From positions 23,530 to 87,529 of the forward strand of contig NW_025936310.1 of the NCBI RefSeq assembly GCF_000764305.2: 64,000 bases of DNA, in the 5' to 3' direction. The stretch's first letter is position 1; every line of letters starts with the position of its first letter. A program made the translations under genes and the position numbers. Below, piece by piece: positions 14,499-24,311 of the stretch. The stretch is from Hyalella azteca. Lineage: Eukaryota > Arthropoda > Malacostraca > Amphipoda > Hyalellidae. The notes under the pieces were generated by a model. It did not search any database. It saw only the letters and a list, made by a program, of their open reading frames with translations, and was not told where the DNA came from.

Positions 14499-15029
14499 TG
14501 TTGGGGCTCTCAGAACACCCAACTAGCCTACAGGATCGTATAGGTTCTGGATATTAACGAGTACTTATTAAACACTTTATTACACTTTCAATAAACACAA
14601 CAAATAATATAGAATAACTTCGGCACATTAACACTTCAACACTTCATCTTGGATGCATGGCTTTCGAGACTAACTCTTGACTCTGAGATTTGAGATTTGA
14701 GGCTTTCCTACAAAAGAAACAAATACAACAGATAAATAATAGTTACCTAAACATTAAAGTATTCATACATATATAACCTAAGTATTTACACAATTTGTTC
14801 ACATCAATCTATTCACGTACATATATATTTACATGTCCACATCCTAACGCAGCACATACCTCCGCTCCGGCTTTCCACAACAGAATAATCTTATCACCTT
14901 CTCCTTCCGCACTTATAGCCTTCCGTAAACTCTAAACTAAAATGACAAATTAAAAATAATAAACCATTTTGGAACAAAAATTATCGCCTCGCATAACATT
15001 AAAATACCCAACTATTTCTATCCTTTACA
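14499..15029 (-). mobile_element. Solo LTR of the Ty3-type family
   Basis: A 531-bp LTR bounded by TGTTGGGG and TTTACA and flanked by a 4-bp target duplication, CGGT (14495-14498 and 15030-15033). It resembles the LTR at 26602-27033 end to end: the same GTTGGGGCTCTCAGAACACC start, shared CACTTCATCTTGGATGC and GAGGCTTTCCTACAAAAGAA blocks, and a TTTCTATCC-TTACA end. No internal region remains, so it is a product of LTR-LTR recombination. It interrupts the left Penelope-like arm, whose sequence resumes exactly after the duplication, which fixes the order of events. Confidence 0.85.
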
Positions 15030-15145
15030 CGGTTGTGGAAGCTAAAACTCTAATATCACTACCGGATACCGGGACGTAGCACTACTCGGCATGAACGCGT
15101 ACTCCTGAATGAGAGGAATGCGCAAGCAGGTTGCATGTTCTATAT

Positions 15146-15426
15146 AGTTGTGCGCATCTGCGTATGTCGGTATGACATCACGCATTCTTTATACTAGGCT
15201 GGCAGAGCATAAAAGAAGGAGTTTTAGAACAGGAAACCTGCTTACGCATCCCCCTTCTTCAGCAGTGCTCGTTCATACCGCGCAGTGCAACGTCCCGGTG
15301 TCCGATGGTGATATTAGAATTTTAGCCTCCACAACCGGTTTTTCTGACCTGCTAATTTTAGAATCTCTGTAAGTTTAGTCTAAATGCCGCCTACAAATCA
15401 TATCCCTTCGAAATAGTAAATAAATA
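15146..15426 (+). pseudogene. GIY-YIG endonuclease end of a Penelope-like element
   Basis: The frame from about 15146 reads YVGMTSRILYTRLAEHKRR and continues to ILESL. This is the GIY-YIG pattern of Penelope-like elements: YVG, then an Arg-containing helix ending EHK, then a conserved LESL near the C-terminus. The frame stops just after LESL, and the family's usual ending, NAAYKSYPFEIVNK, continues in another frame, so one frameshift is present. The reverse transcriptase is absent, so this is a dead 3' fragment. In live elements the domain nicks target DNA for retrotransposition. Confidence 0.75.
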
Positions 15427-15769
15427 GCTAAAATAGGTTTGTCTGCTCATGTTTACTCATTCTTTTTTGTTTTTATTTAACAATAATTATTTATATGTTT
15501 TAATATCTTTAATGTGAATTTTATTCTACTAATTGATTGTACTTGCGTTTTAGGTTTTTGAACTGGCGATCGAGCTGAACTCGCATAAGTAATGGTAAAG
15601 TTTATGCCCGTTTTCTTTGCTTTCAATTTCTTGATAAGCATTCCTGTCGTATAGGTGGTGACAGAAAGGATATGCGTTGATATACTTATTGAACGCACTT
15701 TCTAATGAAGAATTAGAGACCCGAAAAAAAGTATTAGTGATGGCGAACAGTGTAACTGAAAGTACTCAC

Positions 15770-15856
15770 TGACAATGCAGGTCTGAGTGGTGGTGACGGT
15801 GGACAGATCGAGAATTCTGGTAGTCGTTTGTTCCCCAAAGCCAAAAAATCGAGCAT
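15770..15856 (-). CDS. Internal exon, secreted Thr/Val-rich protein
   Basis: An 87-nt exon with acceptor AACTTTCCAG and a consensus donor, A/GTGAGT (15764-15769). It enters with two bases and leaves with one, fitting both the exon at 13005 and a phase-1 exon upstream. It encodes DARFFGFGEQTTTRILDLST then VTTTQTCIV. The run of Thr/Val followed by a Cys is the N-terminal signature of the same family as the terminal exon. The acceptor lies only about 10 bases from the 3' end of a CR1-like LINE. Function is unknown. Confidence 0.55.
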
Positions 15857-15979
15857 CTGGAAAGTTAACATAACATAACATAGTCATTTCGGCGCTGAAG
15901 AGTAGGCCTGATGCGGCCTGTCGCCGATTCCTGAACTTTTCGTGACTTGTTCACTGAAGATCTAAAATCGTGTAATTTG

Positions 15980-16240
15980 ACCGGATCTTTTCAAGACTCA
16001 CAATGGTTGGAAATAACTACTAGACTTCCCCCAGGATCGATATGGCGCTAGGCATTTCAAGTCTGAACATATTTTTCCATAGCTTTATCTAGTCATGTTC
16101 TTGAACGCGTTCATACTCGGAGCGCCAACGATATAATCAGGGAGGCTGTTCCACATGTCGGTGAATCGAAGCGAGAAGAAATGTTGTCGCGTGGATAAGT
16201 TGCAGCGCAGTTTTTAACACGTTTTTCTTTACTCAGCTTC
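15980..16240 (-). pseudogene. CR1-like LINE C-terminal end
   Basis: Reads KLSK, then RCNLSTRQHFFSLRFTDMWN, SLPDYIVGAPSMNAFKN and a stop. The FFSLR...W-N-LPD-IV-APS-N-FK pattern is the conserved C-terminus of CR1/Jockey-type RT proteins. It continues the segment that breaks off at about 17245 (GHGNKL), so the intervening MITE inserted inside the coding region. A frameshift precedes RCNL. Confidence 0.75.
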
Positions 16241-16411
16241 GCGTTTGTTTGTTTGTTTGTTTGTTGTTAACATTGACAACGAAAATTAGCCCACTTCCGA
16301 TTGCTCTAGAGATCTGAAATTCGGCATGCAGGCTATTTTCGCATAACAATTTCAGATACAATCATAAAAACTAGCAATTAGAGACCTAAATTAGCTTAAT
16401 TGAGTAAAAAA

Positions 16412-16446
16412 AAAATATATATATATATAGTACATATATAGTATGA
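16412..16446. repeat. AT microsatellite
   Basis: A short (AT)n run, partly interrupted, next to an A-run. It lies between the LINE C-terminal segment and the foldback MITE. Confidence 0.8.
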
Positions 16447-16564
16447 CGTGCGGGCGCTGACGTTATAGACGAGCAGGCGCCGACGCTGCGTATCAACGTA
16501 CGTCAAGTCAAGTAAATTGGCTCGCAACAACGTTTTTCATGTGTAGCAACGGACTAAAAAGGAG

Positions 16565-16842
16565 AAAATAAAATAATAAAAAAAAAAAACTTAAAAAAAA
16601 CACGTTTTTCTCGTGGACTAAAAAGTAAAAAATAAATTATGGCTCGCCCCAAAAAACGTGGGTCGGGCTGTACGTTAACCATCAAATTTCCAAAATTCGT
16701 GTGTTGTGTGCTTTTCGCTTTAATCAAAAATCTGCCCGACACACGTTTTTTTGAGGCGAATCATAATTTATTTTCTACTTTTTAGTCCACACGAAAAACG
16801 TGGTTTTTTAAAAAGTTTTTTTTAAGTATTTTATTTTATTTT
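16565..16842. mobile_element. Foldback MITE, complete copy
   Basis: Long imperfect terminal inverted repeats of about 105 bp (16565-16670 and 16735-16842) surround a core of about 65 bp. Each arm carries a run with GTGGACTAAAAAGTA and AAATAAATTATG, then an ACGTG-GTCGGGC stretch at the inner edge. The core includes CCATCAAATTTCCAAAATTC. No protein is encoded. It inserted into the C-terminal coding of the LINE. No target duplication could be assigned because the ends are A/T-rich. Confidence 0.75.
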
Positions 16843-17056
16843 TATTTCAAAATCGTTCAGATTTGTTAGTTATTGAATTGTTTACGATCATTTTCTTTTC
16901 CCACTTTTTTCGTCAACCTAATGATTTTATCTCGTTTAAATTTAGCACACTTCAGTAATTTAAGTGCGTTCAGTTGACATTCAAGCTCTACTTGTTATAT
17001 ATTCATTAGATCTGTACTAACTTACTCGCATTTTACATCCTTAGTCCTCGCATGAA

Positions 17057-17241
17057 CCCAAAAAACGTGGGTCGGGCTGTACGTTAACCATCAAATTTCC
17101 AAAATTCGTGTGTTGTGTGCTTTTCGCTTTAATCATAAATCTGCCCGACACACGTTTTTTGGGGCGAGCCATAATTTATTTTTTACTTTTTAGTCCACAA
17201 GAAATACGTGTTTTTTTAAATTTTTTTTATTATTTTATTTA
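17057..17241. mobile_element. Foldback MITE, half copy
   Basis: A second copy of the same MITE that keeps the core almost unchanged and the right arm through TAGTCCACAAGAAATACGTG, but lacks most of the left arm. It borders the LINE at 17241 directly. The 215-bp spacer between the two MITE copies (16843-17056) resembles neither the LINE nor the MITE. Confidence 0.7.
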
Positions 17242-17244
17242 GTT

Positions 17245-18605
17245 TATTGCCATGGCCCCTGGTGTTGGTTCTTGTTTTAAATACTTGTAATCCTTCGGTG
17301 ACCTTGTATAAACCATGAGCATACTTGTATACTTCAATGAGGTCCCCACGCAGACGTCGATAACATGCAGAGACTTGGAAGCTTCATAATCTTTCTTCAT
17401 ATGACTTTCACTTCAAGCCTGTAATTATCCTTGTTGCACATCTTTGAACATTCTCTATAAAATTTTTGTTCTTCAAATCTCGGTGATCACACGTTTCCAA
17501 ACTCTAGATTCGGACGCACGACAGCAACAAACAATTGCTTCAACTCTTCTGCATCAAGGAACTCTTAGGAGCGCCTGATTACTCCAAGAAGTTTGTTGGA
17601 TGCATTAGCTTGCGCTTCAACATGCTTTAAAAATTTCAGCTCCTTGTCGACATAAACTCCGAGATCTTTTTCCACACTAAACTTTTCAATCATTACTCTC
17701 TCGGGCAACCATGTCTTCTCATACTGTAATCTTGCTGTTCATTGTTCTTCCCGAGGTGAAGTATTTTACACTTGTCAGCATTAAACCCCAGCTGCCACGG
17801 ATCAGCCCTGTTAACTAAACTGTCAAAATCATCTTGCAATTGCGCTTTATTTGACGCATCCTTCACTGTATTATAAACTTTTGTGTCGTCGGCATACATG
17901 GAGCACCCGCTGGACACTACTTATGGCAGATCGTTAATAAAAGCAACGAACAAAATAGGCCCGAGAACGCTTCCTTGTGGCACGCCACTGCGCACTAATG
18001 CCCAGTCTAACACGGTTTCGTTAATACTGACACGTTGTCGTCTACCTACTAGAAAATCTTAGAAAATCTTACCTACGTTCCACTCAATTCCCAAAGACTT
18101 CACTTTACGTAAAAGCCACTCATGCGGAACACTATCAAATGTTTTGGAAAAATCGAGGTACAATGCATCAACTGGCTCCCTTTCGTCCGCAACAGGCGAG
18201 TCCAATCGTTCAACGTAGACAATAAGTGAGTGTTGCAGGACCTACCGGCAATAAAACCATGTTGACAATCTGATGGGAAATGGTGAACAGTCAAGTAATC
18301 GATAATCCTATCCCTCACAACAGATTCCATTACCTTTTAAACAACACTTGTCAGACTGAAAGGGCGATAGTTACCGGGGCTACTTTTGTCACCTTTTTTG
18401 AACAATGGTGTTACTTGAGCTTCTTTCCATCGGACGGCAAAGTTCCTTCGTTCAAGGTTTTTTGAAAGAATACTGTCAATGGGCCGGCCAGAACGGCTGC
18501 TAATTCTTTGAGCAATCTGGGATAGAAGCCGTCTGGTCCACGTGACATGTTGGGATTTGGAGCTACGCAGGCACTTGAGAACCTCTTCTTCGTGTATTTC
18601 AAAAT
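17245..18605 (-). pseudogene. CR1-like LINE reverse transcriptase
   Basis: Frames on the minus strand read MSRGPDGFYPRLLKEL (RT fingers), then DCQHGFIAGRSCNTHLLSTL, then the catalytic box CSMYADDTKVYNTV with YADD at 17885-17896, GFNADKCKILHLG, and EKDLGVYVDKELKFLKHVEA leading to the thumb. This is the normal order for CR1-like RT. Stops and frameshifts lie near 18060, 17560 and 17470, so it cannot make active enzyme. Confidence 0.85.
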
Positions 18606-18846
18606 CTGTTAACTTCGTGCCGACTGGGCGCTCCTCAATATTTGGAATACTGTTCTAGTACTCATTTGTGTACATACTGCTGAAGGATTGATTAAGTACG
18701 TTAGCCTTGCGTTCATCGAAGAAAATTTTTCGTTGGTCTACTTTCAAATCAGATATACCGTTGTTTCTCTTACACTTCGAAGTTGCGTACAAAAAGAAGG
18801 CTTTCGGGTTCTTTTTTTCATTTTTAGCAATTTTTTTCGAAGTTTT

Positions 18847-19089
18847 TCACTGCAGTGCGACAGACTTTTTAGCTTGATTTCGAGCTCTTGCAAACAGATT
18901 ATAATCAGAATCGCTGCGAGTTCGTAAATAACGCTTGTAAGCTTCCTTCTTGGTCTTTAGCTGAGCTTTAATAGTACTGTTCATCCACTGGGACTTTTTG
19001 ACTCCTCCAAGCGTAATCTTAGGTACACAGGCAAAAAATGCAGACATAACCGTGTCATTGATAAATGGCCATGAATCAGCCACATTCAT
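18847..19089 (-). pseudogene. CR1-like LINE endonuclease-RT linker
   Basis: Reads TLGGVKKSQWMNSTIKAQLK followed by KKEAYKRYLRTRSDSDYNLF and ARARNQAK. This is the basic linker (W-x-x-x-x-I-K...K-x-x-A-Y-x-R-Y) that joins endonuclease and reverse transcriptase in this LINE group. The segment is open but isolated by stops on both sides. Confidence 0.7.
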
Positions 19090-19499
19090 GTCCTACAGTC
19101 CGAAATATTCGCCGCATTCATCGCTTCACGGAATTTATCATAGGCGCCTTTTGCAAAGTTCAAACGTTCACTTTTCCGAAGCGTCTTTTCTGCACAGCAC
19201 TTAAAACTGAAAAACAATGATTGGTGTTAGCTTTTGCCCAACGGAGCCTCGTGGCGAAGCTCATCTATAATTGATTCTTCACTAGAAAACACTAGATCTA
19301 AATATTGGGGCTCTGTTTGCCTCCTACACTGGGTTGGCTTGGTGATGTCATATTAAAAATGAGTCTCGCGCAGACTCCAAGAACAGGGATACTGGGTGAT
19401 TCCCAGATTCATCTGCCCAATCTATTTCTGGATTGTTAAAGTCACCAACGAGCAACGTATGCGACCTGCTGAATTAAGTCATGCTCGGTATAAGGCTGT

Positions 19500-19924
19500 T
19501 TAGTACTTTATCGTTATCAGAGGAGCTGTTAGGTGATCTATTAAGGACCCCTGTGAGGAGGCTATCCTTGCTTTTAGAGTAAGTTTGCACCACACTGATT
19601 CCCTAGCTGATTGACCCTCTGCAGATACCTTAACTTGCTGTGCCCCATAAGATGTTCTAACCCACAGAGCTACGCCACTACTGAATTGCTCTTTATTTAA
19701 GTTATGAAAACAATCAAAACCTGGCAACTGAAATTCAACAGGTACAATTTCCCCCCGTGGTTTTTAGGGAGTGTTTCTGTTATACAAATAATGTCTATAC
19801 ACTCGTTTGCGATCACAGTTAACAGTTCACTTTTTTTGTTCAAAACGGAATCCGAGTTCGTGTAAAAATATTTTAAAACTTTTTGCGCACTTTCGCTTTG
19901 ATGTATGCAGTCCGAACATAACAT
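19500..19924 (-). pseudogene. CR1-like LINE AP-endonuclease start
   Basis: Two overlapping frames. The upstream one reads FYTNSDSVLNKKSELLTVIA then DIICITETLPKN, with the catalytic Glu of the TET motif. The downstream one reads SSGVALWVRTSYGAQQVKVS, the G-V-A-L/I-W/Y strand of the fold. A frameshift between them and a missing C-terminal half mark it as decayed. This domain normally nicks the target DNA. Confidence 0.75.
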
Positions 19925-20501
19925 TAATTTGGAAGATTTCTGTTATTTCTTAGAAATAGGGTAGAAAAACTAAATTAACTAGATTGCGAGGCAACGGCGA
20001 AAGCTAGGCAGCGCTAATAAAATAAAATTATACAATTACACTGGTACGCCGTTATTTCAACAGAAATATTCAAGATATTGGAACCCTTACCACATATAGT
20101 GCGTGCACAGCGCTGTCGCACCAGTCGCAACATATTAACTGAAACGAATTTCGACCCACCAAGAGCTTGCCAACTTCTAGGTGTAAAATTTTCCGCTGTT
20201 AACGCCGTATCAACATAATGGCACATTCAGCACCGGGTAATTTCTTGAATTTGTGTCTCATTCTTCATCGAATTAGTAAACGCAGATTTTAGAAAACCTA
20301 CTGAATTCTAATCATCCGATATTATTGCAGTAATAAATGACTACATAATGATCATATTACTGACCTGTCATGCATAAGCTTCCTCATGTAAAAACTGGCT
20401 ATTGCAAGAAATATTTTTCTTCACGTGTTTATCAAGCTGAAAAAGTTTGAATTTTATTTGAATAATTCAATAATATTCAATGATATACGATTTTAAGGAA
20501 C

Positions 20502-20625
20502 CATACGCCCCACCAATTCGCGGCGTCGTCATTTTCGCTCCCTTCGGCATCGCCACCCCCATTGTGGCTGTCGTCGCCATTGCCGCCATTGCGAGGAACA
20601 AAAGAGAAGAAGACGTGCCTAGCAT
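20502..20625 (-). CDS. Possible signal-peptide exon of the secreted-protein gene
   Basis: An acceptor (ATTCACAG, 20626-20633) is followed at once by ATG. The frame begins MLGTSSSLLFLAMAAMATTA and reads on to MPKGAKMTTPR, a plausible signal peptide. Two donors, GTTCCT (20496-20501) and GTGGGG (20508-20513), both leave one base (G), which fits the two-base entry of the exon at 15856. Against this, the same exon in its other phase starts DARHVFFSFVP, echoing DARFF of the 15856 exon, and runs Gly/Asp-rich to a stop at 20477. It could therefore be a terminal exon spliced from 22408. The plus strand is also open. I cannot decide. Confidence 0.35.
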
Positions 20626-20633
20626 CTGTGAAT

Positions 20634-22401
20634 ATTCATGAAAAAACATTAAAATATATTAGTATTCTCCGTTATTAGCATTCTAAATTTTGTGATATAT
20701 TTTTTTCTTGGGGTTTAGTGAGATGAGAACCATTTTACACTACGTGGAAATCATTTCAGACTTGTAAAAATACTCTGAAATAAACTGTATAATACTTAAG
20801 GTTGATGGGAAATCAAGGAAATTTGAAACACCAGTTAACTATAGATTGTTAGTTAGAAAATAAACAAAGTTGTATCTGTTAATGGACTAGGCTGCCTCGT
20901 GTGGGATAAGTTTAAAATATATGACTAGAAAAATATTATTAAGAATGTTTCCATAAATTGATCAAGTCCCTGCAGGGAGTTCAAAGTAAAATTTTGAAAC
21001 TCTATTCAACTCCAAGCTTATGAATCGATGCCTGTTGGAGCATAATTTTTAGACAATAATGACATGTACAATTTCGATGGGTGACAATGACATCGTGTAT
21101 GTAGGAATCGACATAATATACACCTGTTGATTTTTTTGGGAAATTTTTTAATCGTAGAATAAATCCGAAAAAAACGAATTGAATGAATGTAAGTTGCAAT
21201 TTTTTTCAAAAAACAGCAGGATTAAGTAAATTATAAGTTTTGTTTGTGTTCAATTTAATTTTCATAATCAGCAGGAGTAACCACAAAAAAGTGATTATCA
21301 AATTGTACAATCTTTGCATAGAAATTTGACTTATTGTATTGGAAAAAGATTTCTCATTATTATAAGTATTTTAATTATTTTGCAATCATTTTTTATGGTA
21401 TACTGCGCTCTTTAAAATTGTCTATTCGATTTCACGGCTGATCATTTCAACTTAACGAATTTTCCATACCATTTTTAATCCATCTTCTTTTGTTTCAACA
21501 TATCTCGTTTGAATTTTTATTGAGAATTATTTTAACATGATAAAAACCTGGAAATAATTGATGTTTTATTTTTTAAATTGCTTCTACAATCCCATTGCGA
21601 GATGTACAGACCCACCATGCTTTAGCGATCACCAGAAAGGAAGTGCTCCTTGCAAATGATTCTTTAATAATAGTTCATATTTGCTGGTGTTAAGAATTTT
21701 ATCTTAAATTTCCTCATCATTTTACAATTCGTTTTCCTCGAGGAAGTGAACTTTTAATTGTTTGAATGTTCTTGTATTAATGAACTTTAGACTGCAGAAA
21801 ATGTATAAAAACAAGTACAACGTACTTCTTATCTCGTTCTGACGCGAAAAGTCAAAACTTGGCGATTGGTCCGTCTAAACTTGATTAAATGAACACGTCT
21901 CCACTGTTACTTTAAGATATATTAAAACGGTACCAGTTTTATGATAGGAGTATTGGGGCATTGAAAATTTTATGTGCATCTATAGTGCATACTTTCTACA
22001 AATTATTGTGTCAATTAACGACCGCAATAGAATGGAATCATATACCTGATCGCTGAAGCACTATAATAACCCTAATTTTAGGATTCACAAAATAATAAAA
22101 GCATTAGTTGCTAATGTGGAATAACCAGCGATTTCGTTTAAGTGTCAATATAGTAGGTATAAATATTTTATCCCATCATAAACATTCCTCCACCTATTGA
22201 AGGGACACGGTGCATTTCTTTCGAATGTCCTAAGTTAATAAATAACTACTACTAATCTAATTATAATTCTATACATAATAACATGAAAGTAATTTGGATT
22301 TTTAGGCTGAAATACCTCTAATTCAAATTTCTTCTATTGAGAAAGCTCACTAGCTGGGCCGACGTGCGGAGAGCTGCACGGGCTCACAAACAATATTAAT
22401 T
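20634..22401. other. AT-rich stretch without a recognised gene
   Basis: No coding or known repeat was recognised. If the exon at 22408 belongs to the gene to its left, this is an intron. Confidence 0.4.
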
Positions 22402-22407
22402 CCTCAC

Positions 22408-22522
22408 CGCACGCATTTCCAGATACTTGGTCAAGCGGGCATCCCGCAAGACGAACCTTATCGTAAAACTGTGAACTACACTCACACAAACAGATTAAAA
22501 ACGAAAAGAAAATCCCGTGCAT
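22408..22522 (-). CDS. Possible first exon of a small secreted Cys protein
   Basis: ATG at 22522 begins MHGIFFSFLICLCECSSQFY, a good signal-peptide core, followed by KVRLAGCPLDQVSGNAC. The frame then meets a consensus donor, G/GTGAGG (22402-22407), leaving one base (phase 1). That phase fits either the 20625 or the 15856 exon. Without splicing the frame would run to a stop at 22334 (62 codons in all). I do not recognise the peptide. A link to the secreted-protein gene is inference from phase only. Confidence 0.35.
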
Positions 22523-23085
22523 GGACTAACGACACTAAAACTCATCACGTGGTGTGACGGGAAACACAAATGAATGAAACTTACTGGGAGACTTGATACG
22601 TACTTGAGGTATGTGTGGAGAGAGGGTCACATAACAGAAAAGCAGTCTCTGCAGCAACGTCCCGTTACTATAATCAGGCTGGCCCAGTCAGCTGTATCAT
22701 CAGAAGTAAATTGACTTGGATGTACTTCGGTCAAAAATCCAATATTGCCTTCACGTTATTATCTACATAAGAATAATTAGATAATTTGTAGTATTCATTC
22801 ATTTACATCATTTTTAGATCTTTGAAAATAATGCACATGTCCATTCGGTGTAGGAATGTTCGTGATGTGAATAGATTATTTAAAATTACCAGTGACATAC
22901 CTAAATGAAACCGCTTGCTATTCATGATTTGCAAATCATGCTGGCCTCACTGAAGCCTAGAAATAATACTTAATACTCAAGTACGAAAAAAACACTCAGT
23001 ACGAAAAAAGCGTTTCAATACCCCGAAATTCCCGAAATAAAACTAATGGTGTTTTATTGTTTTTAAAAAATAACTGTGAACGCGT
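22523..23085. other. AT-rich intergenic stretch
   Basis: Nothing recognised. A GC-richer patch at 22600-22700 could be promoter DNA for the exon at 22522, but no core element is clear. Confidence 0.4.
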
Positions 23086-23165
23086 GTTCCTTGAATCAAG
23101 TTTAGATGGACCAATCGGCAAGCTTTAATTAACACGTTTTTCTTAGCTCGCTTTCGTGTCTGTGA
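23086..23165 (-). mobile_element. Short LINE-like scrap
   Basis: Contains TAACACGTTTTTCTTAGCTC, close to a block at 16216-16240 inside the CR1-like LINE. It is probably a small fragment of the same family beside the truncated end of the Ty3-type element. Too short to be sure. Confidence 0.3.
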
Positions 23166-23335
23166 TGATCAAATCTTGCAATCGATATTTCACCAACTTT
23201 CCCAAACCGGAACAAAGAGAAATACTTACCGCCGAAATCGCCTATATCTACTTAAAGCATAGTCATGGTTACAATCACTACATCACGACTAAAAGGGAAT
23301 TAGAAATAAAGTAGAAGTAGAAACCCTTTCTCTAA

Positions 23336-24311
23336 TCAAAATGACGTATCCGGGATATCTGCACTAAGCCCTTCTACCTCTTCCAAACAGATTAACAATG
23401 CCTCAAATAATGAATTGCCACCTCCTTCAATCTTGCCTAATGAAGTCAGACCTGGAGGTAACTCACTCGAATCTCTCAGTGACTTGCTCTCTTCAATAGG
23501 ACATACAATGCGAGACATGGTATCAGCTGCCTCATTATCTTTCCCTGGTCGGTATCTAATGACAAAGTCAAATTCTGCAAGTTCATTCAAAGTGCGCATT
23601 ATTCTGGAATTTTCCCTTGCCAAATTATGCAAATATATTAATGGTTTGTGGTCGGTAAATAAAATGAATGGTACTGCAAACAAAAAAGCTCTAAAAGTTT
23701 GTACACCCCATCTAATTGCCGTCAATTCTCGTTCGATGGTCGAATACCGTCTCTGAGTTGCAGTAAATGTTCTAGATGAATATGCTATGGTTCGGTACCC
23801 TCCCTTTTGCCTCTGCATCAAGCATGCTCCGGCACCTACACTACACATCAACATACAATTCTAAACGTTCTGCTGACTCTGAATAAATGGGGAATCTAAG
23901 AGCTACATCATTCAACAAAGCATCTTTCAATGCATCGAATGCATCATTCATCTTTGGAGTCCAACTTAACACTTCTTTCTTTGGCCCTCCCGTCAATTCT
24001 GTCAATGGCTTTGCAATGATTGAACACTTTTCTATAAATTTACGTTGAAAATTTACTAATCCCAGAAACTGTCTCAATTGCGTAACTGTAGTAGGTTTAG
24101 GATAATTCCTAATCTTGTCAATGAATTCTGGCGATTTTCATATCCCTTCTGCTCCTATCACGTGCCCCCAAAAATAAACAGATCCCTTAAAAAACTCACA
24201 CTTCTGGACTTTAATTTTGATACCATTCTTACTTAGTGTAGTAAGGACTTTCTTTACTAGTACAAGATGTTCTTCGAATGTTTCTGTCATAATGAAAATA
24301 TCGTCAATATA
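23336..24311 (-). pseudogene. Ty3-type RT end and RNase H
   Basis: Starts at the RT catalytic box YIDD (24300-24311), continues through KVQKCEFF and an in-frame stop near 24140, then LRQFLGLVNFQRKFIEKCSI (RT thumb and tether). RNase H follows with YSSRTFTATQRRYSTIEREL, TDHKPLIYLHNL and VIRYRPGKDNEAADTMSRI. A frame break near 23850 separates RT from RNase H. This order and these motifs are those of Ty3/Gypsy pol. The enzyme would copy the element's RNA to DNA, but this copy is broken. Confidence 0.9.

Larger units (their letters stand above)
14189..15638. mobile_element. Inverted pair of Penelope-like 3' ends
   Basis: Two 5'-truncated copies of one Penelope-like element lie head to head with their tails pointing outward. 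The left copy is on the minus strand (14189-14498 plus 15030 to about 15140) and the right copy on the plus strand (about 15146-15638). Arms match imperfectly over roughly 400 bp and include the C-terminal coding end, recognisable as LNAAYKSYPFEIVNK before a stop at about 15426, then the 3' UTR. A solo LTR interrupts the left arm. The GIY-YIG coding identifies the family. Truncated, inverted partial copies are typical of this transposon class. Confidence 0.75.
15866..20000 (-). mobile_element. CR1-like LINE, decayed and interrupted
   Basis: A non-LTR retrotransposon on the minus strand, 5' end near 20.0 kb. In order it shows AP-endonuclease N-terminus, linker, reverse transcriptase with YADD, the RT thumb region, and the C-terminal signature FFSLRFTDMWNSLPDYIVGA at about 16100-16190. 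It ends in a short 5-bp repeat, (ATGTT)3, at 15866-15882, as is usual for this clade. Many stops and frameshifts show it is inactive. About 1 kb of foldback MITE sequence (16.56-17.24 kb) splits the last coding segment. It occupies an intron of the secreted-protein gene in the same orientation. Confidence 0.85.

Noticed and set aside
22334..22522. Insulin-like peptide
   Set aside because: The CGEEL...C spacing resembles an insulin B chain but is one residue short and appears only if the strong GTGAGG donor is ignored; no A-chain Cys pattern follows.
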